Under the pieces are notes generated by a model. The model was not told the origin of the DNA, did not search any database, and saw only the letters and a list, made by a program, of their open reading frames with translations. DNA of 57,624 nucleotides from an uncultured Hyphomicrobiales bacterium (GTDB lineage Bacteria; Pseudomonadota; Alphaproteobacteria; Rhizobiales; Beijerinckiaceae), in the NCBI GenBank assembly GCA_903861645.1, contig CAIOVE010000071.1, positions 1 through 57,624 of the forward strand, read 5' to 3'. This document shows, piece after piece, positions 27,990 through 36,086 of the stretch. A program made the position numbers and the translations under genes. The first letter of the stretch is position 1, and each line of letters opens with the position of its first letter.

Positions 27990-29252
27990 ATGTCCGAATT
28001 CAGCCCGAAGTCCGATTTTCTGCGCGTGCTCACCGAGCGCGGCTATATTCATCAGTGCTCGGACATGGCCGCCGTCGACGACAAGGCGCGCGCCGGCGAA
28101 TTGATCGCCTACATCGGTTTCGATTGCACGGCGCCTTCGCTGCACGTCGGCTCGATGTTGCAGATCATGATGCTGCGCTGGCTGCAAAAGACCGGCGCCG
28201 GCAAGCCCCTGCCGCTGATGGGCGGCGGCACCACGCGGGTCGGCGACCCCTCGGGCAAGGACGAAAGCCGCAAGCTGCTGTCGATCGCGGACATCGACGC
28301 CAACAAGGAATCGATCAAGCGCATTTTTTCCAGTTTCCTCGCCTTCGGCGAGGGCAAGACCGACGCGGCCATGCCCGACAACGCCGAGTGGCTGACGGCC
28401 CTCAACTACATTGAGTTCCTGCGCGAAGTCGGCCGGCATTTCTCGGTGAATCGCATGCTGGCGATGGATTCGGTGAAGATGCGGCTAGAGCGCGATCAAG
28501 AACTTTCATTTATTGAATTCAATTACATGTGCCTTCAGGCTTATGATTTTGTTGAACTCAATCGGCGCTACAATTGCAATCTCCAGATGGGCGGCTCCGA
28601 CCAGTGGGGCAATATCGTCACGGGCATCGACCTCGGCCGCCGGATGGGCACGCCGCAGCTTTACGCGCTGACCTCGCCCCTGCTCACGACCTCGTCGGGC
28701 GCCAAGATGGGCAAGACGGCGGCGGGCGCGGTCTGGCTCAACGCGGACATGCTGAGCCCGTGGGACTACTGGCAGTACTGGCGCAACACGGAGGACGCCG
28801 ACGTCGGTCGCTTCCTCAAGCTGTTCACGGAACTGCCGCTGGATGAAATCCGCCGGCTCGAGGCGCTCCAGGGCGCCGAGATCAACGAGGCGAAGAAGAT
28901 CCTCGCCAACGAGGCGACCGCCATGGCGCATGGGCGCGCCGTCGCCGAACAATCGGCGGAGACCGCGCGCAAGACCTTCGAGGAAGGCGCGGTGTCGGCC
29001 GACCTGCCGACGGTCGAGGTTCCACGCGCCGAATTCGCGGCGGGTCTGGGCGTGCTCACCGCCTTCGTGCGCGCCGGTCTGGTGGCGTCGACCGGCGAGG
29101 CGCGCCGTCAGGTCAAGGGCGGCGGATTGCGCGTCAACGACAAGCCCGTGACCGACGAAAAGGCGACGCTTGGCGCCGGCGATCTCGCGGGCGGCGAAGC
29201 GGTCAAGCTGTCGCTCGGTCGCAAGCGGCACATTCTCCTCAAGCCGGTCTGA
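27990..29252 (+). CDS. tyrS: Tyrosyl-tRNA synthetase
   Basis: This class I synthetase charges tRNA-Tyr. The 420-residue protein has [13 protein letters not shown] (HIGH-type motif), [14 protein letters not shown] for the tyrosine site, and GAKMGKT in place of KMSKS. An S4-like RNA-binding domain closes the protein ([19 protein letters not shown]). The start follows directly after an AGGTCGCC motif. At about 28495-28575 the codons turn AT-rich for some 25 residues while the protein sequence stays conserved. Confidence 0.97.
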   Translation: MSEFSPKSDFLRVLTERGYIHQCSDMAAVDDKARAGELIAYIGFDCTAPSLHVGSMLQIMMLRWLQKTGAGKPLPLMGGGTTRVGDPSGKDESRKLLSIADIDANKESIKRIFSSFLAFGEGKTDAAMPDNAEWLTALNYIEFLREVGRHFSVNRMLAMDSVKMRLERDQELSFIEFNYMCLQAYDFVELNRRYNCNLQMGGSDQWGNIVTGIDLGRRMGTPQLYALTSPLLTTSSGAKMGKTAAGAVWLNADMLSPWDYWQYWRNTEDADVGRFLKLFTELPLDEIRRLEALQGAEINEAKKILANEATAMAHGRAVAEQSAETARKTFEEGAVSADLPTVEVPRAEFAAGLGVLTAFVRAGLVASTGEARRQVKGGGLRVNDKPVTDEKATLGAGDLAGGEAVKLSLGRKRHILLKPV

Positions 29253-29261
29253 CCGTTCGCG

Positions 29262-32200
29262 TCATCGAGGAATGGACGAAGAGGCGTCATCGGGGACGCC
29301 TTCTTGCGGCGCGCCAGCGCCCGCGCCAAAAATCTTGCGCAGAAATCCCGGTGCGATCGCCGACAAGGGATTGATGACGAGCGAAGGCGCGCTCGCCGGT
29401 CCGCTGATGCGGAAATTGACGGCGAAAAGCCCCTCGTGATTGCCGCCCAGAAGGATGGGCCCAACGAGCGGTATCTGGGTGAACAGGTTGTTCAGGCCGT
29501 AGGCCGGGACAAAGGTGCCCGACATATCCACGCGGTCGCGCGCAACATCGAGCGTTCCGTCGATCTTGATGCCGATCTGCGCGCCATAGAGCAACCCATC
29601 GCGCACGCGCAACGCGCCGTTGTTGCGGGTGAAGGTCGCCGACAGGCGCTGAAACGGCGCGGCGGTGGTGTCGATCTTGCGCGCGGGGGCGTCGGCGCCC
29701 GGTGGCGCGCCCTCGCTGACCAGCCGGCGCAGGGCGGGTTCATCACGCAGGATGAAGTCGCTGATGAAGATCGATCCATCGACGCCCTTGTCCGACAATT
29801 GCAGACCCGTCCGCAGGCGCCCGCCCTCCATGCGGCGATAAAGATCGACGAACGACAGCAGCGCGCCGCCATCGCTCGAATTCAGCGAGATTGTCGCCAC
29901 GCCGTCGCGATCGGGGGCGGTGGAAGCGACAACGGAGGCGCCGCCCAATCGACCCTGCAACTGAAATGAGCGCACGACGCCGCCGCGACGGGCCATTTTC
30001 AGATCGACGCCCGACAACGCCTGACGGTTGGCGCCCGTCGCCAGCGTTGTCTTGAGATCGAGGTCGATATTGCCGCCAAGCGAATCCCGCGATTTGTCAT
30101 CCCTGGAACCGTCGGAGCCAAAGAGCCCACGCAAGAACGGGCGCGCGTCGATGGCCGCGCCGCGCACGACGATCTTGAGCGCGTCCTTGCCCTGATCGAC
30201 GTCGACCTTCGCGTCATCCCCCGGCGACAGGCGCATCTGGGTGAAACGGGCCGAGCGCAACGCGCCCGCGTTATCGAGATCGAGCGCGCCGCGGATCGCC
30301 GCGCCCGTGCTCGCCTCGAAAACAATCTGATCGATGCGCGTTCCGTCAGCGCCCGGGGTCGCGCGGAAGGTCGCCTTGCCGGGCCGTCCGGCCGGCTTCA
30401 CCAGACCCGGCAGAACATTGTCGATGGCCGTCTTGGCGAAATCGAGCTCCACATGCGCGGGCGGCGCTTCCTTGCCGACCACCGTGCTGGTCACGCGCGC
30501 CTGAATGGGACCGGACATGCCGCTCGCGAAGGCGGGCGCGACGCGGGCGCGCGCCGCGTCGTCGAGCGCGAAAGAGATATTCGCTTCCAGCGGTCCGACG
30601 GGCGGCTTCTTGAAATCGATCTGCGCCGCGCCGCCAAACAGGCGACCGGGGCCGCTGGCCCGCATGCCGGATTTGTCGACCGTGAGCGAAACCTGTCCCT
30701 GATCGAAGCGTTCCTTGCCGATGAGCCTGTCGATGGCGAGGTCGGCGAGCATGGCGTTGGCGCGAACCTGCGTATCGTCGGGGCGCGGCTTCTTGTCGAG
30801 CAACAGGTCGACGAAGACCTTGCCATCGACCTGACCATGAACGGTCGAGGTGTCGCCGATATTGCCGACGAACGGTTTGAAACCATCCCGCGACAGAATA
30901 TCGACGAGCGACTCGACCGCGCCGGCCAGTCGCATGGAAATCGTCGCCGGCGCCGGCTTGAGCGTGGTGTCGGCGACGTTGAACGCGCCTTCGGAAAGGG
31001 TCATCCGATGGCCGGGCGCGCCCTCGATCGCGCCGCGTCGCGCCGTCACGGCGGCGGTGTGGCCGGTCGTGTGGCCCACGACGTCCAGCCCCACCAGCGG
31101 CGGCACGCCCGGCAGGAACCGGAGCGTCGCGCCCGATATGGAGAAATCGGCGCTGATCCGCTCATCGTCGGGCGGCAGCTTTTTCTGAAAGGCGTTGTCG
31201 AGAGTCCTGCCATCGAAATCGAGCGTCAGGGCGCCCTGCTCGATGTAGCCGGCGTCGACATGCGACAGCATCCAGGTGTGCACGGGCGGCGCGATGAAGC
31301 TCGGCCAGACGCGCAAGGCCGCGCGCACGGGCATGCGGCCAGCCGCCAGATTGAGACGCAGTTCGCGGCTGGTTTCGCCCCAATCGAAATCGCCGGTCAG
31401 CCGCACGTCGATATCCGGGCCATGCGCCTCGAAATGTTCCAGCCTCAGGCGATGCGTCGCCGGCGCGATGCTGATGGCGAGGCTGGCGTCGTCCATGGGC
31501 AGGCTGACGTCGCCGGGTTGCTCGGCCCCCAGCACCGAACCCGGCTCGGTCCTGCCCTCGACCCGCCAGTCGCCGTCGGGCGTGGCTGGCGGTGAAATCA
31601 TGCCTGTGAACATCAGGCGCGTGTCGCCCGCCGCCCATTGCGTCGGCTCGATCTCGACCCGCTTGGTCGCCGCGTCCCAGCGAAATCCGCCGGTGATCTG
31701 TTCGACATAGATCGGCTCGAAATCCTCGTCGCGCATGTAGAGATAGCCGGCGCCCGCGTTGAAGCGCGCGTTGGCGCCACGCAGCGCCCCGCTGTCATCG
31801 ATGCCGATACGCACCACGGCGGACAGCGGCGTGTCGAAAAAGACGTCCGACGACTTCATGCCAGCCGCGAGCGCGATTTCATCAAACGTGATGTCGTGGA
31901 TTTCAAGCTCCAGCGCGCGATCATTGCCGGTCGCGTCGATGGCCTTGGCGCTGGCCTGCCACCGGCCCGCGGGCCCGTCGGCGGCGATGATCATATCCGC
32001 CTTGCCGTTCTGTCGGGCGAAGCCCATCTCGACCTTGTCGAAAACGATTGAGCGACCGTTGCGCCGATCATCGAAACTGAGACGCCCGTTGACGATGCCC
32101 ACCTGCTCCATCCGAGCGAGGGGCGAGGCGTCGTCCGACAAGGCGCCAAGGATGTCGGAAACGGCCTTGGCGAGCGGCGCCAGGGCGTTGGACGGCGGCG

Positions 32201-32759
32201 CGGCGGGCGCGGCTGCTTCAACCGGCGCGGCGTCGGCGACGGCGGGAGGGGCCGCGGGCCGCGGGCCCAGCGAAATGGGCTCCGCGCCGGCGGATATGGC
32301 CAGTTCGCCGTTCTCCAGAATCGTCAGGCCAAGCTCCACGTCGAAAATCTGCACGCGGGTTGGCTTGATCGAGCCGATCAGCAAGGGCGCCATTGCGATG
32401 GACACCTCGGTGCGCGGCGCGACGAAGATCGCCTTGCCATCCTGTCGCCGCACGGAAAGGCCGGCCATCGCCAGCCGCAGTCCGGACCCGACCCGTTCGA
32501 TCGAGGACGCGCCGAGTTCAACACGGTAATCCGCGCCAAGACGGGCGCCCAGCTCTCCGGCGATACGTTCCGTGACCCCATTGATCGACAGCGGGCCATT
32601 GGCGAGACGCACCATCAGCGCGCCAACGACGACAAGGGCCATCGTCAGGGCGACAAAGCAAACGCCCAGCGCGTGCGCGCAGAACCAGCCGAACGCCGCC
32701 CGGCGCGAGCGACAGGGTCGGCTCGCGCTTTTCTGGTCGATGTCGGGGCTAACAGCCAA
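29262..32759 (-). CDS. Large AsmA-like envelope protein (DUF3971 / YhdP-type)
   Basis: An approximately 1165-residue protein with one membrane span near residues 23-53 and a very long periplasmic beta-rich part, ending in an AsmA-type C-terminal region (GTFVPAYGLNNLFTQIPLVGPILLGG). This layout fits the AsmA/YhdP superfamily, which carries phospholipids between inner and outer membranes. No ATG gives a sensible start: the in-frame ATG at 32954 would overlap the divergent bcp gene. The TTG at 32759, with GAGG about 12 bases upstream, is my choice but is uncertain. Pro/Ala-rich residues near 150-175 look like a linker. It converges with tyrS, 9 bases away. Confidence 0.82.
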   Translation of the reverse strand: MAVSPDIDQKSASRPCRSRRAAFGWFCAHALGVCFVALTMALVVVGALMVRLANGPLSINGVTERIAGELGARLGADYRVELGASSIERVGSGLRLAMAGLSVRRQDGKAIFVAPRTEVSIAMAPLLIGSIKPTRVQIFDVELGLTILENGELAISAGAEPISLGPRPAAPPAVADAAPVEAAAPAAPPSNALAPLAKAVSDILGALSDDASPLARMEQVGIVNGRLSFDDRRNGRSIVFDKVEMGFARQNGKADMIIAADGPAGRWQASAKAIDATGNDRALELEIHDITFDEIALAAGMKSSDVFFDTPLSAVVRIGIDDSGALRGANARFNAGAGYLYMRDEDFEPIYVEQITGGFRWDAATKRVEIEPTQWAAGDTRLMFTGMISPPATPDGDWRVEGRTEPGSVLGAEQPGDVSLPMDDASLAISIAPATHRLRLEHFEAHGPDIDVRLTGDFDWGETSRELRLNLAAGRMPVRAALRVWPSFIAPPVHTWMLSHVDAGYIEQGALTLDFDGRTLDNAFQKKLPPDDERISADFSISGATLRFLPGVPPLVGLDVVGHTTGHTAAVTARRGAIEGAPGHRMTLSEGAFNVADTTLKPAPATISMRLAGAVESLVDILSRDGFKPFVGNIGDTSTVHGQVDGKVFVDLLLDKKPRPDDTQVRANAMLADLAIDRLIGKERFDQGQVSLTVDKSGMRASGPGRLFGGAAQIDFKKPPVGPLEANISFALDDAARARVAPAFASGMSGPIQARVTSTVVGKEAPPAHVELDFAKTAIDNVLPGLVKPAGRPGKATFRATPGADGTRIDQIVFEASTGAAIRGALDLDNAGALRSARFTQMRLSPGDDAKVDVDQGKDALKIVVRGAAIDARPFLRGLFGSDGSRDDKSRDSLGGNIDLDLKTTLATGANRQALSGVDLKMARRGGVVRSFQLQGRLGGASVVASTAPDRDGVATISLNSSDGGALLSFVDLYRRMEGGRLRTGLQLSDKGVDGSIFISDFILRDEPALRRLVSEGAPPGADAPARKIDTTAAPFQRLSATFTRNNGALRVRDGLLYGAQIGIKIDGTLDVARDRVDMSGTFVPAYGLNNLFTQIPLVGPILLGGNHEGLFAVNFRISGPASAPSLVINPLSAIAPGFLRKIFGAGAGAPQEGVPDDASSSIPR

Positions 32760-32899
32760 TCCGTCCGGGCCTCGTTCAATGCACGTCGATTCGACGAGTT
32801 TACAGTATTTGGGTACGACGGACTCGGCTCGCGAGCGCGGTGTCGATCCCCTCGGGCCGGATCGTTGTCGCTGGCGAAAGCCGCGAAAGGAGGGCGAAT

Positions 32900-33373
32900 A
32901 TGAGCAAGGCCAAACTCGAGGTTGGGGACAAGGCGCCCGCGTTTGAACTGCCACGCGACGGCGAGGGGATCATCTCGCTCAAATCCCTCAAGGGACGCAA
33001 GCTTGTGCTCTACTTTTATCCCAAGGACGACACGTCCGGCTGCACCCGCGAGGCGATCGATTTCAACGCCCTGAAAAAGGATTTCGCCAAGGCGGGAGCC
33101 GAGATCATCGGCGTTTCGCCCGACCCCGTGAAAAGCCACGACAAGTTCAAGGCAAAGCACGGGCTGGACATCGCCCTGATCGCCGACGAGGCCAAAACCA
33201 TGCTTGAGGCCTATGGCGTCTGGACCGAGAAGAGCATGTATGGCCGCAAATACATGGGCGTGGAACGCACCACGTTCCTGATTGACGGCGCCGGCAAGAT
33301 CGCGCGGGTCTGGAACAAGGTGAAAGTGCCCGGCCACGCCGAGGAGGTGCTCGAGGCGGCGAAAGCGCTCTGA
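32900..33373 (+). CDS. bcp: Bcp/PrxQ-type peroxiredoxin, single-cysteine form
   Basis: A 157-residue thioredoxin-fold peroxidase that reduces hydrogen peroxide and organic hydroperoxides. The active site is YFYPKDDTSGCTREAIDF with the peroxidatic Cys48. The partner cysteine five residues later in E. coli Bcp is Ile53 here, and the protein contains no other cysteine, so it must be recycled by an outside thiol. The start at 32900 has an excellent AAAGGAGGG ribosome-binding site. It is divergent from the AsmA-like gene. Confidence 0.95.
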   Translation: MSKAKLEVGDKAPAFELPRDGEGIISLKSLKGRKLVLYFYPKDDTSGCTREAIDFNALKKDFAKAGAEIIGVSPDPVKSHDKFKAKHGLDIALIADEAKTMLEAYGVWTEKSMYGRKYMGVERTTFLIDGAGKIARVWNKVKVPGHAEEVLEAAKAL

Positions 33374-33507
33374 AAAGCGCCTTTTGCCCGCGCCTTGATC
33401 GTAAAGCCGCCATGACTGGCGCCCGGGCGGCCAGCTTTCGGAAAAATTAACCATAACCCGGCTTGATGGGGTCTCGGGGTCGCGTTTGGCGGTCGGAGAT
33501 TCGGGTT

Positions 33508-34872
33508 ATGTCGTTACGCGATTCCATGCCCAAGGCGCGGACTTCGAGAACTCATTATTTTCTGACCTTTGCCCGCGGCGACAACCTGCGATGTTTCGCC
33601 ATTCGGCCATGGGTTCTATACGCCCTGATCGGCGTCGCGCCCCTGGTGCTGTGCGCCTACCTCGGCGCGACAATGTATCTTGTCTATCGCGACGACATGC
33701 TGGCTGGCCTGATGTCGCGCCAGAACGAGATGCAATACGCCTATGAGGATCGTCTCGCGGCCAAGCGCGCGCAGATCGACCGGATCACCGGACGCCAGTT
33801 GCTCGACCAGAACACGCTCGAAGGCCGCGTGCACGAGTTGCTCTCTCGTCAGGCGCAACTCGAAAGCCGCGCGACGATGATATCCGCGCTCGCGAAACAG
33901 GCGGGCGTGAGCCCCGAAACGACATCTTCCATTCCGCGGGCGATCGACGCGCGGGCGGCCATCAGCCGTGGTCTGGGACAGACCGCGGTCACGGCCCCCA
34001 CCCTTCCCCCGGGCGCGGCGGCCTTCGCCCCGATGGCCCCAACGCCCCGGCCCGGCGCTTTTGAAAAGCCGCGTCCCGAGGCGCCCGAACAACACGGCGC
34101 GCTGGAACGCGCCGATGAAACGCTCGCTTCGGTCGCCGCGAATCCCGACATGCCCGTCGAGACGCGCCTGCAAACCCTGTCGGGCAATCTGCGCAAGATC
34201 GAGGCCTCGCAGGTCGCGGCGGTGGATGCATTCGGCGCGTCCGCGCGGCGATCCGTCGAGCGGCTGCGTGGCGTCCTGCGCGACGCGGGCATGTCGCAAG
34301 ACCGGCTCGCGAATGTCGCGTCGGCCGCGAACAAGGGCATGGGCGGCCCCTTCGTGCCGATGAAAGTCGATCCGAAAGGGTCGCTTTTCGAGCGCGAGGT
34401 CGATCGTCTCCAGACCGATTTCGCCATGGCTTCCGAACTCGGCCGCGTCGTCAAGCGCGCGCCGCTGCGCAAACCGCTGACAATGCTTGAGGTGACATCG
34501 CCGTTCGGCGCGCGCGTCGATCCGTTCTTTGGCCGGCTCGCCACGCATACGGGCGTCGATCTGCGCGAGGCGACGGGCGCTCCCGCCCGCGCGACGGCCG
34601 CCGGCAAGGTTGTCTCGGCGGGTTGGGCTGGCGGTTACGGCAACATGGTCGAAATCGACCACGGCGGCGGATATACGACCCGCTACGGCCACCTCTCGTC
34701 GATCGCCGTCGAGCCCGGTCAGATGGTGGACGCGCGCGACATCATCGGCCGCGTCGGCTCCACGGGTCGCTCGACGGGATCACACCTCCACTACGAGGTG
34801 CGCGTCGATGGCGAGCCCGTCGACCCCATGCGGCTCCTGCGCGCCGGCGACAAACTCGCCGCCAGCGACTAG
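33508..34872 (+). CDS. M23 family metallopeptidase, membrane-anchored
   Basis: A 454-residue protein with one membrane span (residues 34-60) and a periplasmic helical region to about residue 310 with Ala/Pro-rich linkers. A C-terminal LytM/M23 domain follows. Metal ligands are intact: His347 and Asp351 in HTGVD, and His426-x-His428 in HLHYEV, so it should be an active cell-wall endopeptidase cutting peptide cross-links. I placed the start at 33508, with GGAG about 10 bases upstream; an ATG 45 bases earlier lacks a site. A TTAACCAT motif lies about 60 bases before the start. It converges with prfB, six bases apart. Confidence 0.92.
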   Translation: MSLRDSMPKARTSRTHYFLTFARGDNLRCFAIRPWVLYALIGVAPLVLCAYLGATMYLVYRDDMLAGLMSRQNEMQYAYEDRLAAKRAQIDRITGRQLLDQNTLEGRVHELLSRQAQLESRATMISALAKQAGVSPETTSSIPRAIDARAAISRGLGQTAVTAPTLPPGAAAFAPMAPTPRPGAFEKPRPEAPEQHGALERADETLASVAANPDMPVETRLQTLSGNLRKIEASQVAAVDAFGASARRSVERLRGVLRDAGMSQDRLANVASAANKGMGGPFVPMKVDPKGSLFEREVDRLQTDFAMASELGRVVKRAPLRKPLTMLEVTSPFGARVDPFFGRLATHTGVDLREATGAPARATAAGKVVSAGWAGGYGNMVEIDHGGGYTTRYGHLSSIAVEPGQMVDARDIIGRVGSTGRSTGSHLHYEVRVDGEPVDPMRLLRAGDKLAASD

Positions 34873-34878
34873 CAAGCG

Positions 34879-36010
34879 TCAGTCGACGTCGTCGACCTGC
34901 TCGGGACCGCCGCCGCGCACGCGTTGGGCGAGCGAGGCCTCCATGAAGCCATCAAGATCGCCGTCGAGCACGTCGGAGGGCGTGCCGGACACGACGCCCG
35001 TGCGCAAATCCTTGACCATCTGGTAGGGCTGCAACACGTAGCTGCGGATCTGATGGCCCCAACTGTTGTCGGTCTTCGAGGCTTCCGCCTTGTTGGCGGC
35101 CGCCTCGCGGATTTCGAGTTCGCGCTCGTAGAGGCGCGCGCGCAACATGTTCCAGGCCGTGGCGCGGTTCTTGTGCTGCGAACGCTCCGACTGACAGGCG
35201 ACCACGATATTCGTTGGAACGTGCGTGATGCGCACCGCCGAATCCGTCTTGTTGACGTGCTGACCGCCAGCGCCCGAGGCGCGATAGGTGTCGACGCGAC
35301 AATCGGATTCATTGATCTGGATATCGATGCGATCGTCGACGAGGGGATAGACCCAGACCGACGCGAAGCTCGTGTGCCGGCGTGCGTTGGAATCGAACGG
35401 CGAGATGCGCACCAGACGGTGCACGCCTGATTCCGTCTTAAGCCAGCCGTGGGCGTTGTGCCCCTTGATGAGCAAGGTCGACGACTTGACGCCCGCCTCT
35501 TCGCCCGGCGTCTCCTCGATCACCTCGACGGAGAACTTCCGACGCTCCGCCCAGCGCGTATACATGCGCTCCAGCATGCGCGCCCAGTCGCAGCTTTCCG
35601 TGCCGCCCGCGCCGGAATGAATTTCCACGAAGGTGTCGTTGGCGTCCGCCTCGCCCGAGAGCAACGTCTCGATTTCACGCCGCTGCGCCTCCTCGGCGAG
35701 CGCGGCGAGCATGGCGACGCCCTCCTTCTCGGTGGCCTCGTCGCCCTCGGCCTCGCCCAGTTCGACAAAGCCGACGCCGTCGTCGAGATCGCGTTCAAGG
35801 CGCTGCAAGGCGCCAAGCCGCTCCTCGAGATCGGTGCGCTCGCGCATGATCTTCTGCGCGGCGTCCGCGTCGTTCCAAAGATTGGGGTCCTCGACCCGGG
35901 CGTTCAGTTCGGCGAGGCGGCGCGTCGAATGTTCGACGTCAAAGATGCCTCCTCAGCAGTCCCACGGACTGCTTGATCTTTTCGACCAGCGCTTCGGCTT
36001 CGGCGCGCAT
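34879..36010 (-). CDS. prfB: Peptide chain release factor 2, expressed through a programmed +1 frameshift
   Basis: RF2 ends translation at UGA and UAA. The gene is split between two frames. It starts at 36010 (MRAEAEALVEKIKQSVGLLR), reaches an in-frame TGA at 35939-35941 after 23 codons, and continues in the +1 frame from GAC at 35940. The joined product is 376 residues, the normal length. Downstream it has the stop-codon-reading motif SPF in RISPFDS and the catalytic GGQ in ASGAGGQHVNKTDS. Annotating only the uninterrupted frame from 35847 would miss the first 54 residues. It lies downstream of mrcA on the same strand, as in many Hyphomicrobiales. Confidence 0.96.
35938..35953 (-). promoter_or_regulatory. 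Programmed +1 ribosomal frameshift site of prfB
   Basis: Read on the minus strand the site is AGGAGGCATCTTTGAC. An internal Shine-Dalgarno sequence (AGGAGG) sits three bases before the slippery CTT codon, followed by the TGA stop and C. This is the classic RF2 arrangement: low RF2 makes the ribosome pause at TGA and slip forward one base, so the protein controls its own synthesis. Confidence 0.95.
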
Positions 36011-36086
36011 GTGTTCACCCGTTGAAGATTGACGACGCGAGCCTTAGAGGGCGCGCGCGCTCATGTAAATGGGAGGGATGGCCGCG

